The translations under genes and the position numbers were made by a program. A DNA stretch of 52,847 nt from Parvularculaceae bacterium (GTDB lineage Bacteria; Pseudomonadota; Alphaproteobacteria; Caulobacterales; Parvularculaceae): NCBI GenBank assembly GCA_021776465.1, contig JAJFFU010000112.1:1-52847 (forward strand), given 5' to 3'. Positions 1 to 8,735 of this stretch are shown here, one piece after another. Under the pieces are notes generated by a model, which made no database searches, had not been told where the DNA came from, and saw only the letters and a program-made list of their open reading frames with translations. The number at the start of each line of letters is the position of its first letter. Within the stretch, counting starts at the first letter, position 1.

Positions 1-70
1 GCGAACATAAGGCGCCGCCCGTCGCAGCCGCTGCCTCAAAAGCAGTCCAGAGGTTTTCATCGCCCATCAT
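1..70 (-). CDS. murF: MurF, UDP-MurNAc-tripeptide:D-Ala-D-Ala ligase (N-terminal fragment)
   Basis: Only the first 23 or so codons are inside the window; they read MMGDENLWTAFEAAAATGG, like the start of MurF. The ATG overlaps the murE stop in a TGATG junction, so translational coupling is likely. Two consecutive ATGs (70 and 67) are both possible starts. MurF adds D-Ala-D-Ala to the UDP-MurNAc-tripeptide made by MurE, and murF follows murE in nearly all dcw clusters. Identity rests mainly on this position, because the visible protein is very short. Confidence 0.75.
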   Translation of the reverse strand, partial: MMGDENLWTAFEAAAATGGALCS

Positions 71-1515
71 CAACTCCCGAAATCTCGCCGCCGCTCCAAC
101 GACGCTACGGCTGCAATCGCTGCCTCAACATCATTGAACGGTAGATTTTTATCGCCCACCTGTTGCCCCGTTTCGTGCCCCTTCCCCATGATCAGCAATA
201 TGTCGCCTTTTTGGAGCATCGCGACCCCGCGCTCAATCGCGCTGGCTCGATCCCCGACTTCTTCAGCGCCATCGCAACCGCTCAATATTGCGGCGCGAAT
301 TTCCGCCGGGTCTTCTGTACGCGGATTATCATCGGTAACGATCACAATATCAGCGCCATCCGCCGCCGCCTTGCCCATCAGCGGGCGTTTGGCGCGATCG
401 CGATCACCGCCAGCGCCGACAATCGCGACAACACGCCCTTCGGCATGGGGCCGGATTGCGCTGAGTGCGCTCGCGACAGCGTCTGGCGTATGGGCATAGT
501 CTACATAGACGCCAGCGTCATTGACGGTCGCCGCGAACTGCATACGCCCGGGCGCGCCGGTTAACTCCGCAAGTAATGGCATCACCGCTGATGAGGCCTC
601 CCCGGAAGCGATGACAATGCCGGCGGCAAGCAATGCATTTTCCGCCTGAAAAGCGCCGATAAGCGGCAAGTGAATATGATACTCTTCGCCGAATGCAGCG
701 ATGAATGTTTCAATGCCCGTCGCCGTCGGTTCGGCTTTTAACAGGCAGATGGAATCGCCTTCGGCGCCGGTCGTCAGGACTTTTGCGCCCCGCTCCTTCG
801 CCGCTTGCGAAATTTCAGCCGCGCCTTCGCCGCCAGCATTGATAATTGCGACGCCATCGCTCGGCAGCAATTCATCGAACAGACGCGCTTTGGCTGCGAA
901 ATAATCAGCGAATGTCGGATGGTAGTCGAGATGGTCTTGCGTGATGTTTGTAAAAGCGGCGATCTGAAACCGGACCGCATCTGCGCGCGCCTGCGCAACC
1001 GCATGGCTCGACACTTCCATGGCGAGACGCTCAACGCCCGCTTGCGCCATCGCATCGAGCGTTTCGTGAAGCGCGACAGGCTCCGGCGTCGTCAGGGTTG
1101 CACGCCGTTCAAATCCGGAAGCCCGCGCGCCCAGTGTGCCGAGCGACCCACTTTTACGTCCGAGCTTTTCCCAGATTTGCGCCGCAAAAAATGCAGTTGA
1201 CGTTTTGCCGTTCGTACCGGTGATGCCGGCGATAATTTCCGGTTGGCGCGGATAAAACCGCGCCGCCATCGACGCCAATCGGGCGCGTGGATTTTCGTCG
1301 GCGATGAGCGGCAAACGCGTCTTCGCGCCTGGCAGCGCAAGCACCGCCGCAGCGCCTTTTTTCTCTGCTTGCGGGATAAACGTCGCGCCGTCGGCTTTTT
1401 CGCCCGGCAACGCGGCGAACAAAAAACCTGCGTCGACCGCGCGACTATCCGCCGTCAGTCCGGTAATTTCCGGATCCGCCGCGAACGCCTCGCCAGCTAA
1501 CGCCGACAGTCTCAT
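70..1515 (-). CDS. murE: MurE, UDP-MurNAc-L-Ala-D-Glu:meso-DAP ligase
   Basis: Cytoplasmic ATP-dependent ligase that adds the third amino acid of the peptidoglycan stem peptide. At 481 aa it has the normal family length. The Mur-ligase P-loop GTNGKT lies at residues 100-105. A DNPR motif near residue 400 (context TDDNPRTEDP) is the signature of enzymes using meso-diaminopimelate rather than lysine, as expected for a Gram-negative. A MGKGHE block lies near the C-terminus. The start overlaps the end of ftsI by 4 bases and the stop overlaps the murF start by 1 base, so this is a tightly coupled dcw operon. No key residue appears to be missing. Confidence 0.97.
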   Translation of the reverse strand: MRLSALAGEAFAADPEITGLTADSRAVDAGFLFAALPGEKADGATFIPQAEKKGAAAVLALPGAKTRLPLIADENPRARLASMAARFYPRQPEIIAGITGTNGKTSTAFFAAQIWEKLGRKSGSLGTLGARASGFERRATLTTPEPVALHETLDAMAQAGVERLAMEVSSHAVAQARADAVRFQIAAFTNITQDHLDYHPTFADYFAAKARLFDELLPSDGVAIINAGGEGAAEISQAAKERGAKVLTTGAEGDSICLLKAEPTATGIETFIAAFGEEYHIHLPLIGAFQAENALLAAGIVIASGEASSAVMPLLAELTGAPGRMQFAATVNDAGVYVDYAHTPDAVASALSAIRPHAEGRVVAIVGAGGDRDRAKRPLMGKAAADGADIVIVTDDNPRTEDPAEIRAAILSGCDGAEEVGDRASAIERGVAMLQKGDILLIMGKGHETGQQVGDKNLPFNDVEAAIAAVASLERRRDFGS

Positions 1516-3290
1516 CGAACATTTCCCTCTAAATCTGCGCGCGCCTCGCGAACACCATCCATTTCGCCTGAAACGAACGCCGCTAATGCTTCCGATTCTG
1601 TTGCTGGCGATAATCCGAGCAACGGCGCCGCGCGGGTCAAAAACGAAGCGAATGTCGGCGCGGCGTTCCAGCCCGCTGTCGCATAACCGTAAGTGCCTTC
1701 CGCGGGCTTCGGCTCATCATAAGATATCAGCACAGCATAGCGCGGCGCGAACCCGGGAACGGCGCCGACGAAACTGGAAATTCGCGTATTTCGATTATAA
1801 CCGCCCGCATTCGGCTTGTCGGCAGTCGCCGTTTTGCCGATCGGAAAATATCCCGGTACTTCTGCATAAGATGCGGTGCCGTCTGAAATGACGCGGCGTA
1901 AAATGCGCCGCATGATTGCGCTAGTGCGCGGTGAAAAAACCTGCGTCGTTTTCTGCGGCGTGCCTTCTGCAAATACCGGCGCCCGCCAGACACCACCATT
2001 GACGACGGCGGCGTAAGCAACAAGCAAATGAAGTGGGGTCACGGAAATTCCGTGACCGTAGGAAACCGTCGCACTTTCAACCGGGCCCCATTTGCGCGGC
2101 AATTGCGGCGCGCGGTTTTCCGCAAGGGAAATCGGCAGCGCATCGAACATCCCGAGTTTTTGCAGATATTTTTTCTGCGCCTCTACGCCAAGATCCTGGG
2201 CCACTTGAACAATGCCGATATTGGATGAATGCTGCACCACTTCTGACAAACTCAACACGCGGTTCTCGCCATGGAAATCCGAAATGCGCCGATCGGCGAC
2301 CTTATAGGTTCCACGCGCATCATAGGTTGATGTTTCTTTCGCAACGCCGGCGTCGATCGCGGCGGCCGCGGTGAACGCTTTGAACGCCGAACCCAACTCA
2401 TAACGATCATAGACGGCGCGATTGCGGCGAAAATCGGCCTCTGCGGCGCTCGGCGCATTGGGATCGAAATCCGGCAGGCTCGCCAGCGCGATGATAGCGC
2501 CAGTCTCAACGTCAATAACGCCGCCCCATGCCGCCTTGGCGTCGAACTTCGCAATTCCTGCGGCGAGTTCGTCTTCCAGAATTTGCTGCACCCTGATGTC
2601 GATCGTCGCGCGCACAAAACCGGAATTCGTCGCAGCGATTAACCCATCGCTGACAACTTTTTCCAATCCCATGACACCGCCCCTGCCCGGCTCTTCGTGT
2701 CCAATGACATGGGCCGCAAGATCAGCCTGCGGATAAAACCGGCGGGTCCGCGACGCAAACCGAACACCCGGCAGGCCAAGATCAAACACCGCCTGACGCT
2801 CAGAGGGGGACAGATCGGCGCTAACTTCGACATATTGCCCAACCGCGAGCCTCTGCGTCAGCGCAACAGCGTCAATATTCGGCAAAATGCGCGCAAGCCC
2901 AGCGGCGGTTTCGCCAGCGTCCCAAACGTCGCGTCCCCAGACCTCCAAAGCAATCATGGGCAAGTCCGCCGCAAGGATCGACCCGTTGCGGTCTACAATT
3001 TCCGGACGCGGCGCGTCGGCGCGCTGCACAGCCGCAAGGCGCGCCGGCGGATCAATCTCGCCCAGTGCAATGAACGCCATCCGCACTGACAACGCCGAAA
3101 AAATAAATACGAACACGACCGCACACATGGCGATACGCGCCCGCGCACGCACGGCTTTTCGAGCGCGCGCGCCCGAGGCGCGCACATGGACCGTTGATGT
3201 CTGTATCTCATCAGGCGTAGACTCGGCGATCAAATACGCGGTTGGCGTATTGCGTTGGCCTTTCTTCCGCGCATTTCTTTTTCGAGCCAT
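1512..3290 (-). CDS. ftsI: FtsI / PBP3, septal peptidoglycan transpeptidase
   Basis: Class B penicillin-binding protein that crosslinks septal peptidoglycan; 592 aa. A basic cytoplasmic N-terminus is followed by one membrane segment (about residues 54-72), a dimerisation domain and a C-terminal transpeptidase domain. The catalytic SxxK is SAFK at 301-304 and the SxN is SSN at 355-357. The third motif, normally KTG, reads KTA here (residues 486-488, context GKTATADKP); codon AAA-ACG-GCG is unambiguous. The rest of the domain is intact, so I infer a functional enzyme with an unusual active-site strand. A purine-rich ribosome site precedes the ATG. The stop overlaps the murE start by 4 bases. 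Confidence 0.96.
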   Translation of the reverse strand: MARKRNARKKGQRNTPTAYLIAESTPDEIQTSTVHVRASGARARKAVRARARIAMCAVVFVFIFSALSVRMAFIALGEIDPPARLAAVQRADAPRPEIVDRNGSILAADLPMIALEVWGRDVWDAGETAAGLARILPNIDAVALTQRLAVGQYVEVSADLSPSERQAVFDLGLPGVRFASRTRRFYPQADLAAHVIGHEEPGRGGVMGLEKVVSDGLIAATNSGFVRATIDIRVQQILEDELAAGIAKFDAKAAWGGVIDVETGAIIALASLPDFDPNAPSAAEADFRRNRAVYDRYELGSAFKAFTAAAAIDAGVAKETSTYDARGTYKVADRRISDFHGENRVLSLSEVVQHSSNIGIVQVAQDLGVEAQKKYLQKLGMFDALPISLAENRAPQLPRKWGPVESATVSYGHGISVTPLHLLVAYAAVVNGGVWRAPVFAEGTPQKTTQVFSPRTSAIMRRILRRVISDGTASYAEVPGYFPIGKTATADKPNAGGYNRNTRISSFVGAVPGFAPRYAVLISYDEPKPAEGTYGYATAGWNAAPTFASFLTRAAPLLGLSPATESEALAAFVSGEMDGVREARADLEGNVR

Positions 3291-3306
3291 CGCCCTTTAT
3301 CGCCTT

Positions 3307-3678
3307 TTATTCGTCGGCCAGTTGGACCATCGCAATTGCGTTTTCAATAATATCGCCATGGGGCGTGCGGACCGTTGGCGACGCCGCTGCATCAACGCCA
3401 ATCATGGCGCTTTTGAATTGTTGCGCGCTTAAAAGTGCGTCCGGCGCGGGCGGGCGCAAATCGGTTGTTGCTCGCGCGACCTTTGCAAGTCGTTCAGGCC
3501 CTTCAAGATAAGCAATCTCGGCACGCAACATCTGTACGCGCCGCGCTTCATCTGCATATTCGGCGTCCAATTGTTCAAGCGCTTCTTGCGCCGCACTAAC
3601 GGACTCCTCGGCGCTATAACGACCAGCAACGGCCGCCAGAAAAAGCGCACAAAGAAAAATTGACGTCAATCGGAACAT
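3307..3678 (-). CDS. ftsL: FtsL-like small divisome membrane protein
   Basis: A 123-aa bitopic protein with an N-terminal hydrophobic segment (about residues 4-18) followed by a heptad-rich helical stretch (about 22-62) typical of FtsL coiled coils. It sits between rsmH and ftsI, the usual place of ftsL. Its start overlaps the rsmH stop by one base. FtsL joins FtsB and FtsQ in the division complex and helps activate FtsWI. Sequence conservation in this family is poor, so the call rests mostly on topology and gene order. The C-terminal third (after residue 70) is low in heptads and has no recognisable motif. Confidence 0.75.
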   Translation of the reverse strand: MFRLTSIFLCALFLAAVAGRYSAEESVSAAQEALEQLDAEYADEARRVQMLRAEIAYLEGPERLAKVARATTDLRPPAPDALLSAQQFKSAMIGVDAAASPTVRTPHGDIIENAIAMVQLADE

Positions 3679-4688
3679 TATACAGGTACTCCTTGCAGAT
3701 CAGGCATATTGGAATGTCGAGGCACGCCAAGGTCTTCATCGTTACCCACAATAGCGGGCGCAGGTAAGCGTTCGCCAGCGCGTAGCTTGGCGGAACGCGC
3801 ACGCGGATTTTGCGCCGCTTCTTCCGGCGCGGCAGCCCTCGCCTTCGATGATAGCAATCGAAACGTCGCCGGCGGCGGCGCCTGTTCCGGCAAATGACGT
3901 GTCCCTCGGCTGCGTGTTTCTGAACGCACAGAAAAAAATCGCTTAACGATCCGGTCTTCCAGCGAATGAAATGTCACGGCGACGAGACGGCCCGTCGGTT
4001 TCAGTAAGCGCTCCGCAGCGCGCAATGCTGCGACCAGTTGGCCAAGCTCGTCATTGACGAAGATGCGCAGGGCCTGAAACACGCGCGTCGCGGGATGAAT
4101 TTTTGCCGGCCCTCGCGGCGGGTTCGCCTTTTCGACGATCGCCGCGAGCGCACGCGTTGTGACAATTGGCGAGGCCTCACGCGCATCGACGATCGCTCTG
4201 GCGATACGAGCGGCTTTTTTTTCTTCGCCATAGGTCTTGAAAATGGCGGCGAGCTGCCGGCCGTCGGCACTGGCGACAACATCAGCGGCATCAGGTTTCG
4301 CGCCGTCCATGCGCATGGAAAGCGGTCCGTCATGACGGAACGAAAATCCGCGTTCAGCCTCATCGAGCTGCATTGACGACACACCGAGATCAAGGACGAC
4401 GCCATCGACTTCAGTTACATCTCGCTCTTCCAGCGCCTCTTCCATTTCTGCGAACGGCCGATTGATAAGCACGAGACGCCCGTCATATTCCCCTGCCCAG
4501 TCATTGGCGGCGGCAATAGCGCGCGGATCACGGTCAAAGGCGTATACGGAGCAATTAGCGGCGTTCAGCACAGCTTTGGCGTAACCGCCGGCGCCGAAAG
4601 TTGCATCAACATAAACGCCGCCGTCTTTTACATTCAGCGCCTCTACCGCTTCGCTGGCCATTACCGGTATGTGCGCAGCGGCAATCAT
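3678..4688 (-). CDS. rsmH: RsmH, 16S rRNA m4C1402 methyltransferase
   Basis: SAM-dependent enzyme (older name MraW) that N4-methylates C1402 in the ribosomal P site; 336 aa. The N-terminal block HIPVMASEAVEAL and glycine-rich SAM loop DATFGAGGYAKA are visible, followed by the family blocks LDLGVSSMQLDEAERGFSF and, near residue 245, VTFHSLEDRIVKRFF. The C-terminal tail is rich in Ala and Arg, as is common in alphaproteobacteria. The start overlaps the mraZ stop by 4 bases and the stop overlaps the ftsL start by one, so it is translationally coupled in the dcw operon. Confidence 0.96.
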   Translation of the reverse strand: MIAAAHIPVMASEAVEALNVKDGGVYVDATFGAGGYAKAVLNAANCSVYAFDRDPRAIAAANDWAGEYDGRLVLINRPFAEMEEALEERDVTEVDGVVLDLGVSSMQLDEAERGFSFRHDGPLSMRMDGAKPDAADVVASADGRQLAAIFKTYGEEKKAARIARAIVDAREASPIVTTRALAAIVEKANPPRGPAKIHPATRVFQALRIFVNDELGQLVAALRAAERLLKPTGRLVAVTFHSLEDRIVKRFFSVRSETRSRGTRHLPEQAPPPATFRLLSSKARAAAPEEAAQNPRARSAKLRAGERLPAPAIVGNDEDLGVPRHSNMPDLQGVPV

Positions 4689-5158
4689 GATGTTTCGCCC
4701 GGCGGATTGGGCAAGTCTTTTCGCGCGGCTGCGGTTTCGAAATCATCACCGATAGAAGCATCGAGCGCTTCCGGGTTCCATATCTGGAAGAAATCCATCT
4801 GACCGGAAAACGCCGCCTCACCGTTAAGTTTGGCGTGATCGCGAAATTCCTGCGGCAAGATAAACCGGCCTTCGGAATCCATCGACAGTGACATCGTTTT
4901 GCCGGCAATGCGTTTCTGCAACAATTTACGCTCATCGGAAAATCGCGGCAATTCCATAATCGACTGCGTCAAACTCTCGATATAGGCAGGCCCGCCGGCT
5001 TCGAGACACGGTTCATCCGGGGACGGAATAACGTAAATCGTTGTCGATTTTTCAAACTCGAGGACGCGCCGGAACCGTGCTGGCGTCGCCAGCCTGCCCT
5101 TCGCGTCGATCTTGTTTGTAAACGACCCCAAAAAGAGGGTCTCGGCGTCCCGCCGCAT
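4685..5158 (-). CDS. mraZ: MraZ, dcw-cluster transcriptional regulator
   Basis: SpoVT/AbrB-like DNA-binding protein that opens the dcw operon and in other bacteria represses it. The open frame extends to 5215, but I place the start at the ATG at 5158: the conserved MraZ start (FLGSFTNKIDAKGRLATPARF) begins eight residues after it and a GGAGACGAGG ribosome site lies just before it. The resulting 157 aa fits the family. Two half-domains each carry the typical DxKGR-type (DAKGR) or DSEGR motif. Three TGGGA-like repeats spaced 10 bp lie about 80-105 bases upstream and are the likely binding site for autoregulation. Confidence 0.94.
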   Translation of the reverse strand: MRRDAETLFLGSFTNKIDAKGRLATPARFRRVLEFEKSTTIYVIPSPDEPCLEAGGPAYIESLTQSIMELPRFSDERKLLQKRIAGKTMSLSMDSEGRFILPQEFRDHAKLNGEAAFSGQMDFFQIWNPEALDASIGDDFETAAARKDLPNPPGETS

Positions 5159-5236
5159 GCGCCTCGTCTCCGCCCATAGGCGCGCCCCCGAAATGGGCCG
5201 CGCTGTCCCTTGCACCGGAAAATCACCGGTAACGTT

Positions 5237-5261
5237 CGGGATATCATGGGATTTGCTGGGA
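5237..5261. promoter_or_regulatory. Probable MraZ box: three GGGA repeats at 10-bp spacing
   Basis: On the plus strand CGGGA (5237), TGGGA (5247) and TGGGA (5257) follow one another with exactly 5 bases between them. This is the TGGGN-N5-TGGGN-N5-TGGGN arrangement described for MraZ of Escherichia coli. It lies 79-103 bases before the mraZ start. The repeats read on the strand opposite to the coding strand; I am not certain which orientation is usual. Confidence 0.65.
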
Positions 5262-5399
5262 CGTAAAGGAAATAATGCCCCACAAGGCTAGAAATCGCGC
5301 CGACTCCAACGCCCATTCCGGAACAGAAACGGAACAAAACGAATCGCTACGACATGAAGTCGGCTATTCAGCGTTAAGAAATCGTTAAAACGCGATCGA

Positions 5400-5837
5400 T
5401 TATCGCGACGCCGCCTGGCTTTGGGCGGCTGCGATGGGCGCAGCGTTTTCGGCTTCCAGGCGCGCCTCACGACGGCGCCGTTCTGTCAGCGCGTCGCGCT
5501 CATTAATGTCCGCAAGCCGCTCGAGTTTTGCAATTTCCAATAGCGCTGAAGAGAGCTTGGTTCGCGCCGTCTCGCTGGCAATTTCGAGGGCATCCAATGT
5601 CTTGCGTAAATTGAACCGTCGTTCGCGCATCGCTTCTGCATAAGCAGCGAACGCTGCGGCGTCACGCGAGGCGCTTTCCTCGCGCGCAACCGTGGCCTCC
5701 ACCTCGTTGATTGCAACTTCCGCCGCGACTTTGGCGCGGTCGATATCGGCAAGATCAATCCGTACGATTTCCGCCTCAGCCCTGGCGATTTTCAACAATT
5801 TTTCCACGCTGCCCGCGCCGCGATATCGTCCCGTCAT
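5400..5837 (-). CDS. fliJ: FliJ-like coiled-coil flagellar export protein
   Basis: A 145-aa, almost wholly helical, charged protein rich in Ala, Glu and Arg with heptads through most of its length, which is what FliJ (the central stalk of the flagellar export ATPase) looks like. Its start overlaps the fliI stop by 4 bases, and fliJ normally follows fliI. FliJ sequences are poorly conserved, so composition plus neighbourhood carry the call; a generic coiled-coil protein is the alternative. A 184-base gap containing the MraZ box separates its end from the dcw cluster. Confidence 0.7.
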   Translation of the reverse strand: MTGRYRGAGSVEKLLKIARAEAEIVRIDLADIDRAKVAAEVAINEVEATVAREESASRDAAAFAAYAEAMRERRFNLRKTLDALEIASETARTKLSSALLEIAKLERLADINERDALTERRRREARLEAENAAPIAAAQSQAASR

Positions 5838-7183
5838 TGAAGCTCGCCCTTCGCTAAGATCGCCGCCAGCCCGGCAAACGCGTCGTCCGCCGGCACGCCG
5901 TCGTTTATGCTCTGGTTTAAAAATTCTTCCAGTTCGTCGTGAATAGCAATCGCACGATCGAGCTGTGCATCGCTGCCGGCGCGATATGCGCCAATGCGCA
6001 CCATCTCGCGCATATCCTCATAGGACGATGCAAGTAATTTCACCTCGCGAACAAGCGCGGCGTTTCCATCATCGAGCGCCCCTGGCATGGCCCGTGACAC
6101 CGAGCGCAAGATATCGACAGCTGGCAATCGTCCGCGCTCAGCGATGCGCCGGTCGAGCACGATATGTCCGTCCAGCGTTGCGCGGGCCGCGTCTGCGATG
6201 GGTTCGTCATGGTCATCGCCTTCGACCAGAACGGAGAAGACAGCGCTGACGGCGCCGGCTTTGCCATCGTCGGGACCCGGACCAGCGCGCTCGATCAACG
6301 CTGGCAGTAACGAAAAGACCGACGGTGTGTATCCTTTGGCGGTCGGCGGTTCGCCAGCGGCAAGACCGATTTCACGCTGCGCCTGCGCAACGCGAGTGAG
6401 CGAGTCCATCAGGCACAAGACATGGGCGCCGTCGTCGCGGAAATGTTCCGATAGTGTCAGCGCCAGAAAGGCCGCTTCCCGGCGTAACATTGCCGGCTCG
6501 TCCGATGTCGCAACGACGACAATGGACCGGGCGAGCCCGTCAGGCCCCAGGTGGTCTTCAAGAAATTCGCGCACTTCCCTGCCGCGCTCGCCGATCAAGG
6601 CAATGATCGAAACATCGCTTTGCGTATGGCGGGCAATCATCCCGAGCAGCGCGGATTTGCCGATGCCGGCGCCGGAAAAAATGCCGAGCCGCTGACCAAT
6701 GCGCGCCGGAGTGAACACATCGAGCGCCTTCACGCCGAAATCGATGGGCCCGCCCTGTCGCGCGCGCAGCGCCGCCGGAGGCGGCCGCGATTTGAGCGAA
6801 CGCATCAACGAGCCGTTTGGCAAAGGACCCTTTCCATCGACCGGACGACCAAGTCCGTCGATGACCCGGCCAAGCCAGGCAGGCGACGGCGCGATATGGG
6901 CGCCGTCGTTCAGGAACAGCGCCGGTGCGCCACGAGCAACGCCGTTTAGCGATCCAAACGGCAGCGCCAATGCAAAGCCATCTTCAGCGCTGACGATTTC
7001 TGCACTCAAGCAACCCGCGTTCGTTTCGATAGCGACGCGATCGCCAATGGTCAGCACAGAGAGACGGTCGTCGATTTCGACACCGAGCGCAGAGACGCGA
7101 CGCACGGCGCCAAAAATAGAAACGGGGTCGAAACGGCGCGACGTTTGTGTCAATCGCTCTTGAGAAATTGCAGCCATAATCAC
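5834..7183 (-). CDS. fliI: FliI, flagellar type III export ATPase
   Basis: Cytoplasmic ATPase that energises export of flagellar subunits; 449 aa, the usual length. A beta-barrel N-domain is followed by the F1-beta-like core with Walker A GAGIGKS (about 171-177), the block ALIGERGREVREFLEDHL, and Walker B-like VLCLMDSLTR. GEPPTAKGYTPSVFSLLPAL is the FliI/YscN signature. The segment IVLDRRIAERGRLPAVDI also fits. Starts at 7183 and 7177 are both in frame. The gene is divergent from ctrA across a 322-base intergenic region and overlaps fliJ by 4 bases. It implies that the organism is flagellated at some stage. Confidence 0.96.
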   Translation of the reverse strand: MIMAAISQERLTQTSRRFDPVSIFGAVRRVSALGVEIDDRLSVLTIGDRVAIETNAGCLSAEIVSAEDGFALALPFGSLNGVARGAPALFLNDGAHIAPSPAWLGRVIDGLGRPVDGKGPLPNGSLMRSLKSRPPPAALRARQGGPIDFGVKALDVFTPARIGQRLGIFSGAGIGKSALLGMIARHTQSDVSIIALIGERGREVREFLEDHLGPDGLARSIVVVATSDEPAMLRREAAFLALTLSEHFRDDGAHVLCLMDSLTRVAQAQREIGLAAGEPPTAKGYTPSVFSLLPALIERAGPGPDDGKAGAVSAVFSVLVEGDDHDEPIADAARATLDGHIVLDRRIAERGRLPAVDILRSVSRAMPGALDDGNAALVREVKLLASSYEDMREMVRIGAYRAGSDAQLDRAIAIHDELEEFLNQSINDGVPADDAFAGLAAILAKGELQ

Positions 7184-7505
7184 TTAACATCCGGCGTTCA
7201 ATTACAAGAAATTCTGCGCTCAGCATTAACCCGCGCTTGTTTAAGCGCACGTAAAGAAGGCCCGAGGAAAAATTTTTGAAATATTTGCATTGCTTAATGA
7301 CAAGCGCCGCAAATCAACTGTTTATGGCGTTTCTTCAGTAAGAGAGATTGTCGCCAGATTAAAAAATCAGGCGTTTAGGACGAATGCCAGTAACGGCATT
7401 AACCAATGTGAAAGCATATCGTCGTTAGCATTGGCGCTGCGAAATTATAAGAGCGCGGAACTCATCAGTTAAGGGGATGACCGCGCGCCTGACAGGAGAC
7501 CGACC
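7184..7505. promoter_or_regulatory. Divergent fliI-ctrA intergenic region
   Basis: This 322-base, locally AT-rich gap must hold the promoters of both fliI and ctrA. TTAA half-sites resembling those bound by CtrA occur at 7226-7229 and 7241-7244, but the gap between them is 11 bases rather than the 7 of the classical full site. Another TTAACC lies near 7399. I found no GANTC (CcrM) site in this stretch. A short plus-strand frame of 60 codons (7290-7472) is not convincing as a gene. Confidence 0.5.
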
Positions 7506-8207
7506 ATGCGGGTTTTGCTCATCGAGGATGACGGCGCCACCGCCCAGAGTATTGAACTGATGTTGAAGTCTGACGGCTTCAACGTTTACACCACCGATCT
7601 TGGCGAAGAAGGCGTCGATCTCGGTAAGGTGTATGATTACGACATTATCTTGCTGGATTTGAACCTGCCTGACATGACGGGCTTTGATGTTCTGAAATCC
7701 TTGCGCGTTTCTAAAGTGAATACGCCGATCCTGATCCTGACCGGTCAGGGCGACATTGAAACGAAAGTGCGCGGCCTTGGCTTCGGCGCCGACGACTATA
7801 TGACGAAGCCGTTCCACAAGGACGAACTCGTTGCGCGCATTCACGCGATCGTTCGCCGTTCGAAAGGCCATTCGCAGTCGGTCATCACGACGGGCAAGCT
7901 TATCGTCAATCTCGACGCCAAGACCGTCGAAGTCGCCGGCCAGCGCGTCCACCTCACCGGCAAAGAATACCAGATGCTGGAACTACTTTCCCTGCGCAAA
8001 GGTACGACGCTGACGAAAGAAATGTTCCTCAACCATCTTTATGGCGGCATGGACGAGCCGGAACTCAAAATCATCGACGTCTTTATCTGCAAGCTTCGCA
8101 AGAAACTGGCGTCCGCCACCGAAGGCGAACATTACATCGAAACGGTTTGGGGCCGCGGCTACGTCCTGCGCGACCCGCAGGAAGAAAAAGCAGCCGACGT
8201 CGCCTAA
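7506..8207 (+). CDS. ctrA: CtrA, cell-cycle response regulator (OmpR family)
   Basis: DNA-binding response regulator that controls cell cycle, division and motility genes in alphaproteobacteria; 233 aa, the normal length. The receiver domain has the acidic pair E7-D8-D9, phospho-acceptor D51 ([13 protein letters not shown]) and the conserved K in KPFHKDEL. The C-terminal winged helix includes [12 protein letters not shown] and [14 protein letters not shown], both highly typical of CtrA. An AGGAG ribosome site precedes the ATG. A bidirectional terminator follows. The C-terminal tail (EEKAADVA) is short and ends in Ala, compatible with proteolytic control as in Caulobacter, which is inference. 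Confidence 0.98.
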   Translation: MRVLLIEDDGATAQSIELMLKSDGFNVYTTDLGEEGVDLGKVYDYDIILLDLNLPDMTGFDVLKSLRVSKVNTPILILTGQGDIETKVRGLGFGADDYMTKPFHKDELVARIHAIVRRSKGHSQSVITTGKLIVNLDAKTVEVAGQRVHLTGKEYQMLELLSLRKGTTLTKEMFLNHLYGGMDEPELKIIDVFICKLRKKLASATEGEHYIETVWGRGYVLRDPQEEKAADVA

Positions 8208-8232
8208 CGACGATTTACTCTCTGCACCGAAT

Positions 8233-8263
8233 AAAAAACCCCGCCGAACTGGCGGGGTTTTTT
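8233..8263. terminator. Bidirectional rho-independent terminator after ctrA
   Basis: Stem CCCCGCC / GGCGGGG (8239-8245 with 8251-8257), loop GAACT, flanked by six A on the left and six T on the right. It can stop ctrA transcripts and those of the converging membrane-protein gene at 8271. Confidence 0.93.
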
Positions 8264-8270
8264 ATTGTCT

Positions 8271-8627
8271 CTAATTCTTTAGAATCCCAAAGACAGACCC
8301 AGCCAAAATCGAAAAGGCGCTCACCGCGGCAATCGCGTGAAGTGCGATAAGCGCTTTCGGCGTGTTGATATTGCGAAGATGAAAAAAAGCGAGCACGAAC
8401 CCACCTGATGCGGCGGCGACAAACAGGCCCAGCGAAACCCATAACAACCCGCCGACAGGCGTATTCGCGATGGCTAAGTAGAACGTGACAATACCGGTCG
8501 CGCCAAATGCAGCATGCAATAGTGACAGAACCCAGGGCGCCGAACCGCCCCCGAACAATCGAACCGCCATAATCAATCCGCCGAGCGCTGTAAGCGCAAA
8601 GACCGCTAATGGAACTGTAAGTGACAT
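8271..8627 (-). CDS. Small four-helix membrane protein, unknown
   Basis: A 118-aa hydrophobic protein with about four predicted membrane segments (about residues 5-22, 33-50, 61-82 and 95-114). I do not recognise a family. A strong GAAAGGGG ribosome site precedes the ATG. It is divergent from the cysteine-rich regulator at 8736, with only about 100 bases between them, so the regulator may control it. It converges on ctrA with a shared terminator. Codon use looks normal for the window. Confidence 0.75.
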   Translation of the reverse strand: MSLTVPLAVFALTALGGLIMAVRLFGGGSAPWVLSLLHAAFGATGIVTFYLAIANTPVGGLLWVSLGLFVAAASGGFVLAFFHLRNINTPKALIALHAIAAVSAFSILAGSVFGILKN

Positions 8628-8735
8628 TTGAAACCCCTTTCATCACCGCAAAGACGACGATATCTTTGGCGGTCGCTACAGTTTGTCAAGGAATAACTAT
8701 ATAAAGTGGTCAACTTGTTCAATTTGCTAGGTAAA

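Noticed and set aside
7226-7244. Possible CtrA full binding site
   Set aside because: The two TTAA words are separated by 11 bases, not 7; kept only as half-sites.
7290-7472. 60-codon plus-strand frame in the ctrA upstream region
   Set aside because: Lies in an AT-rich promoter region, weak start context, no recognisable protein.
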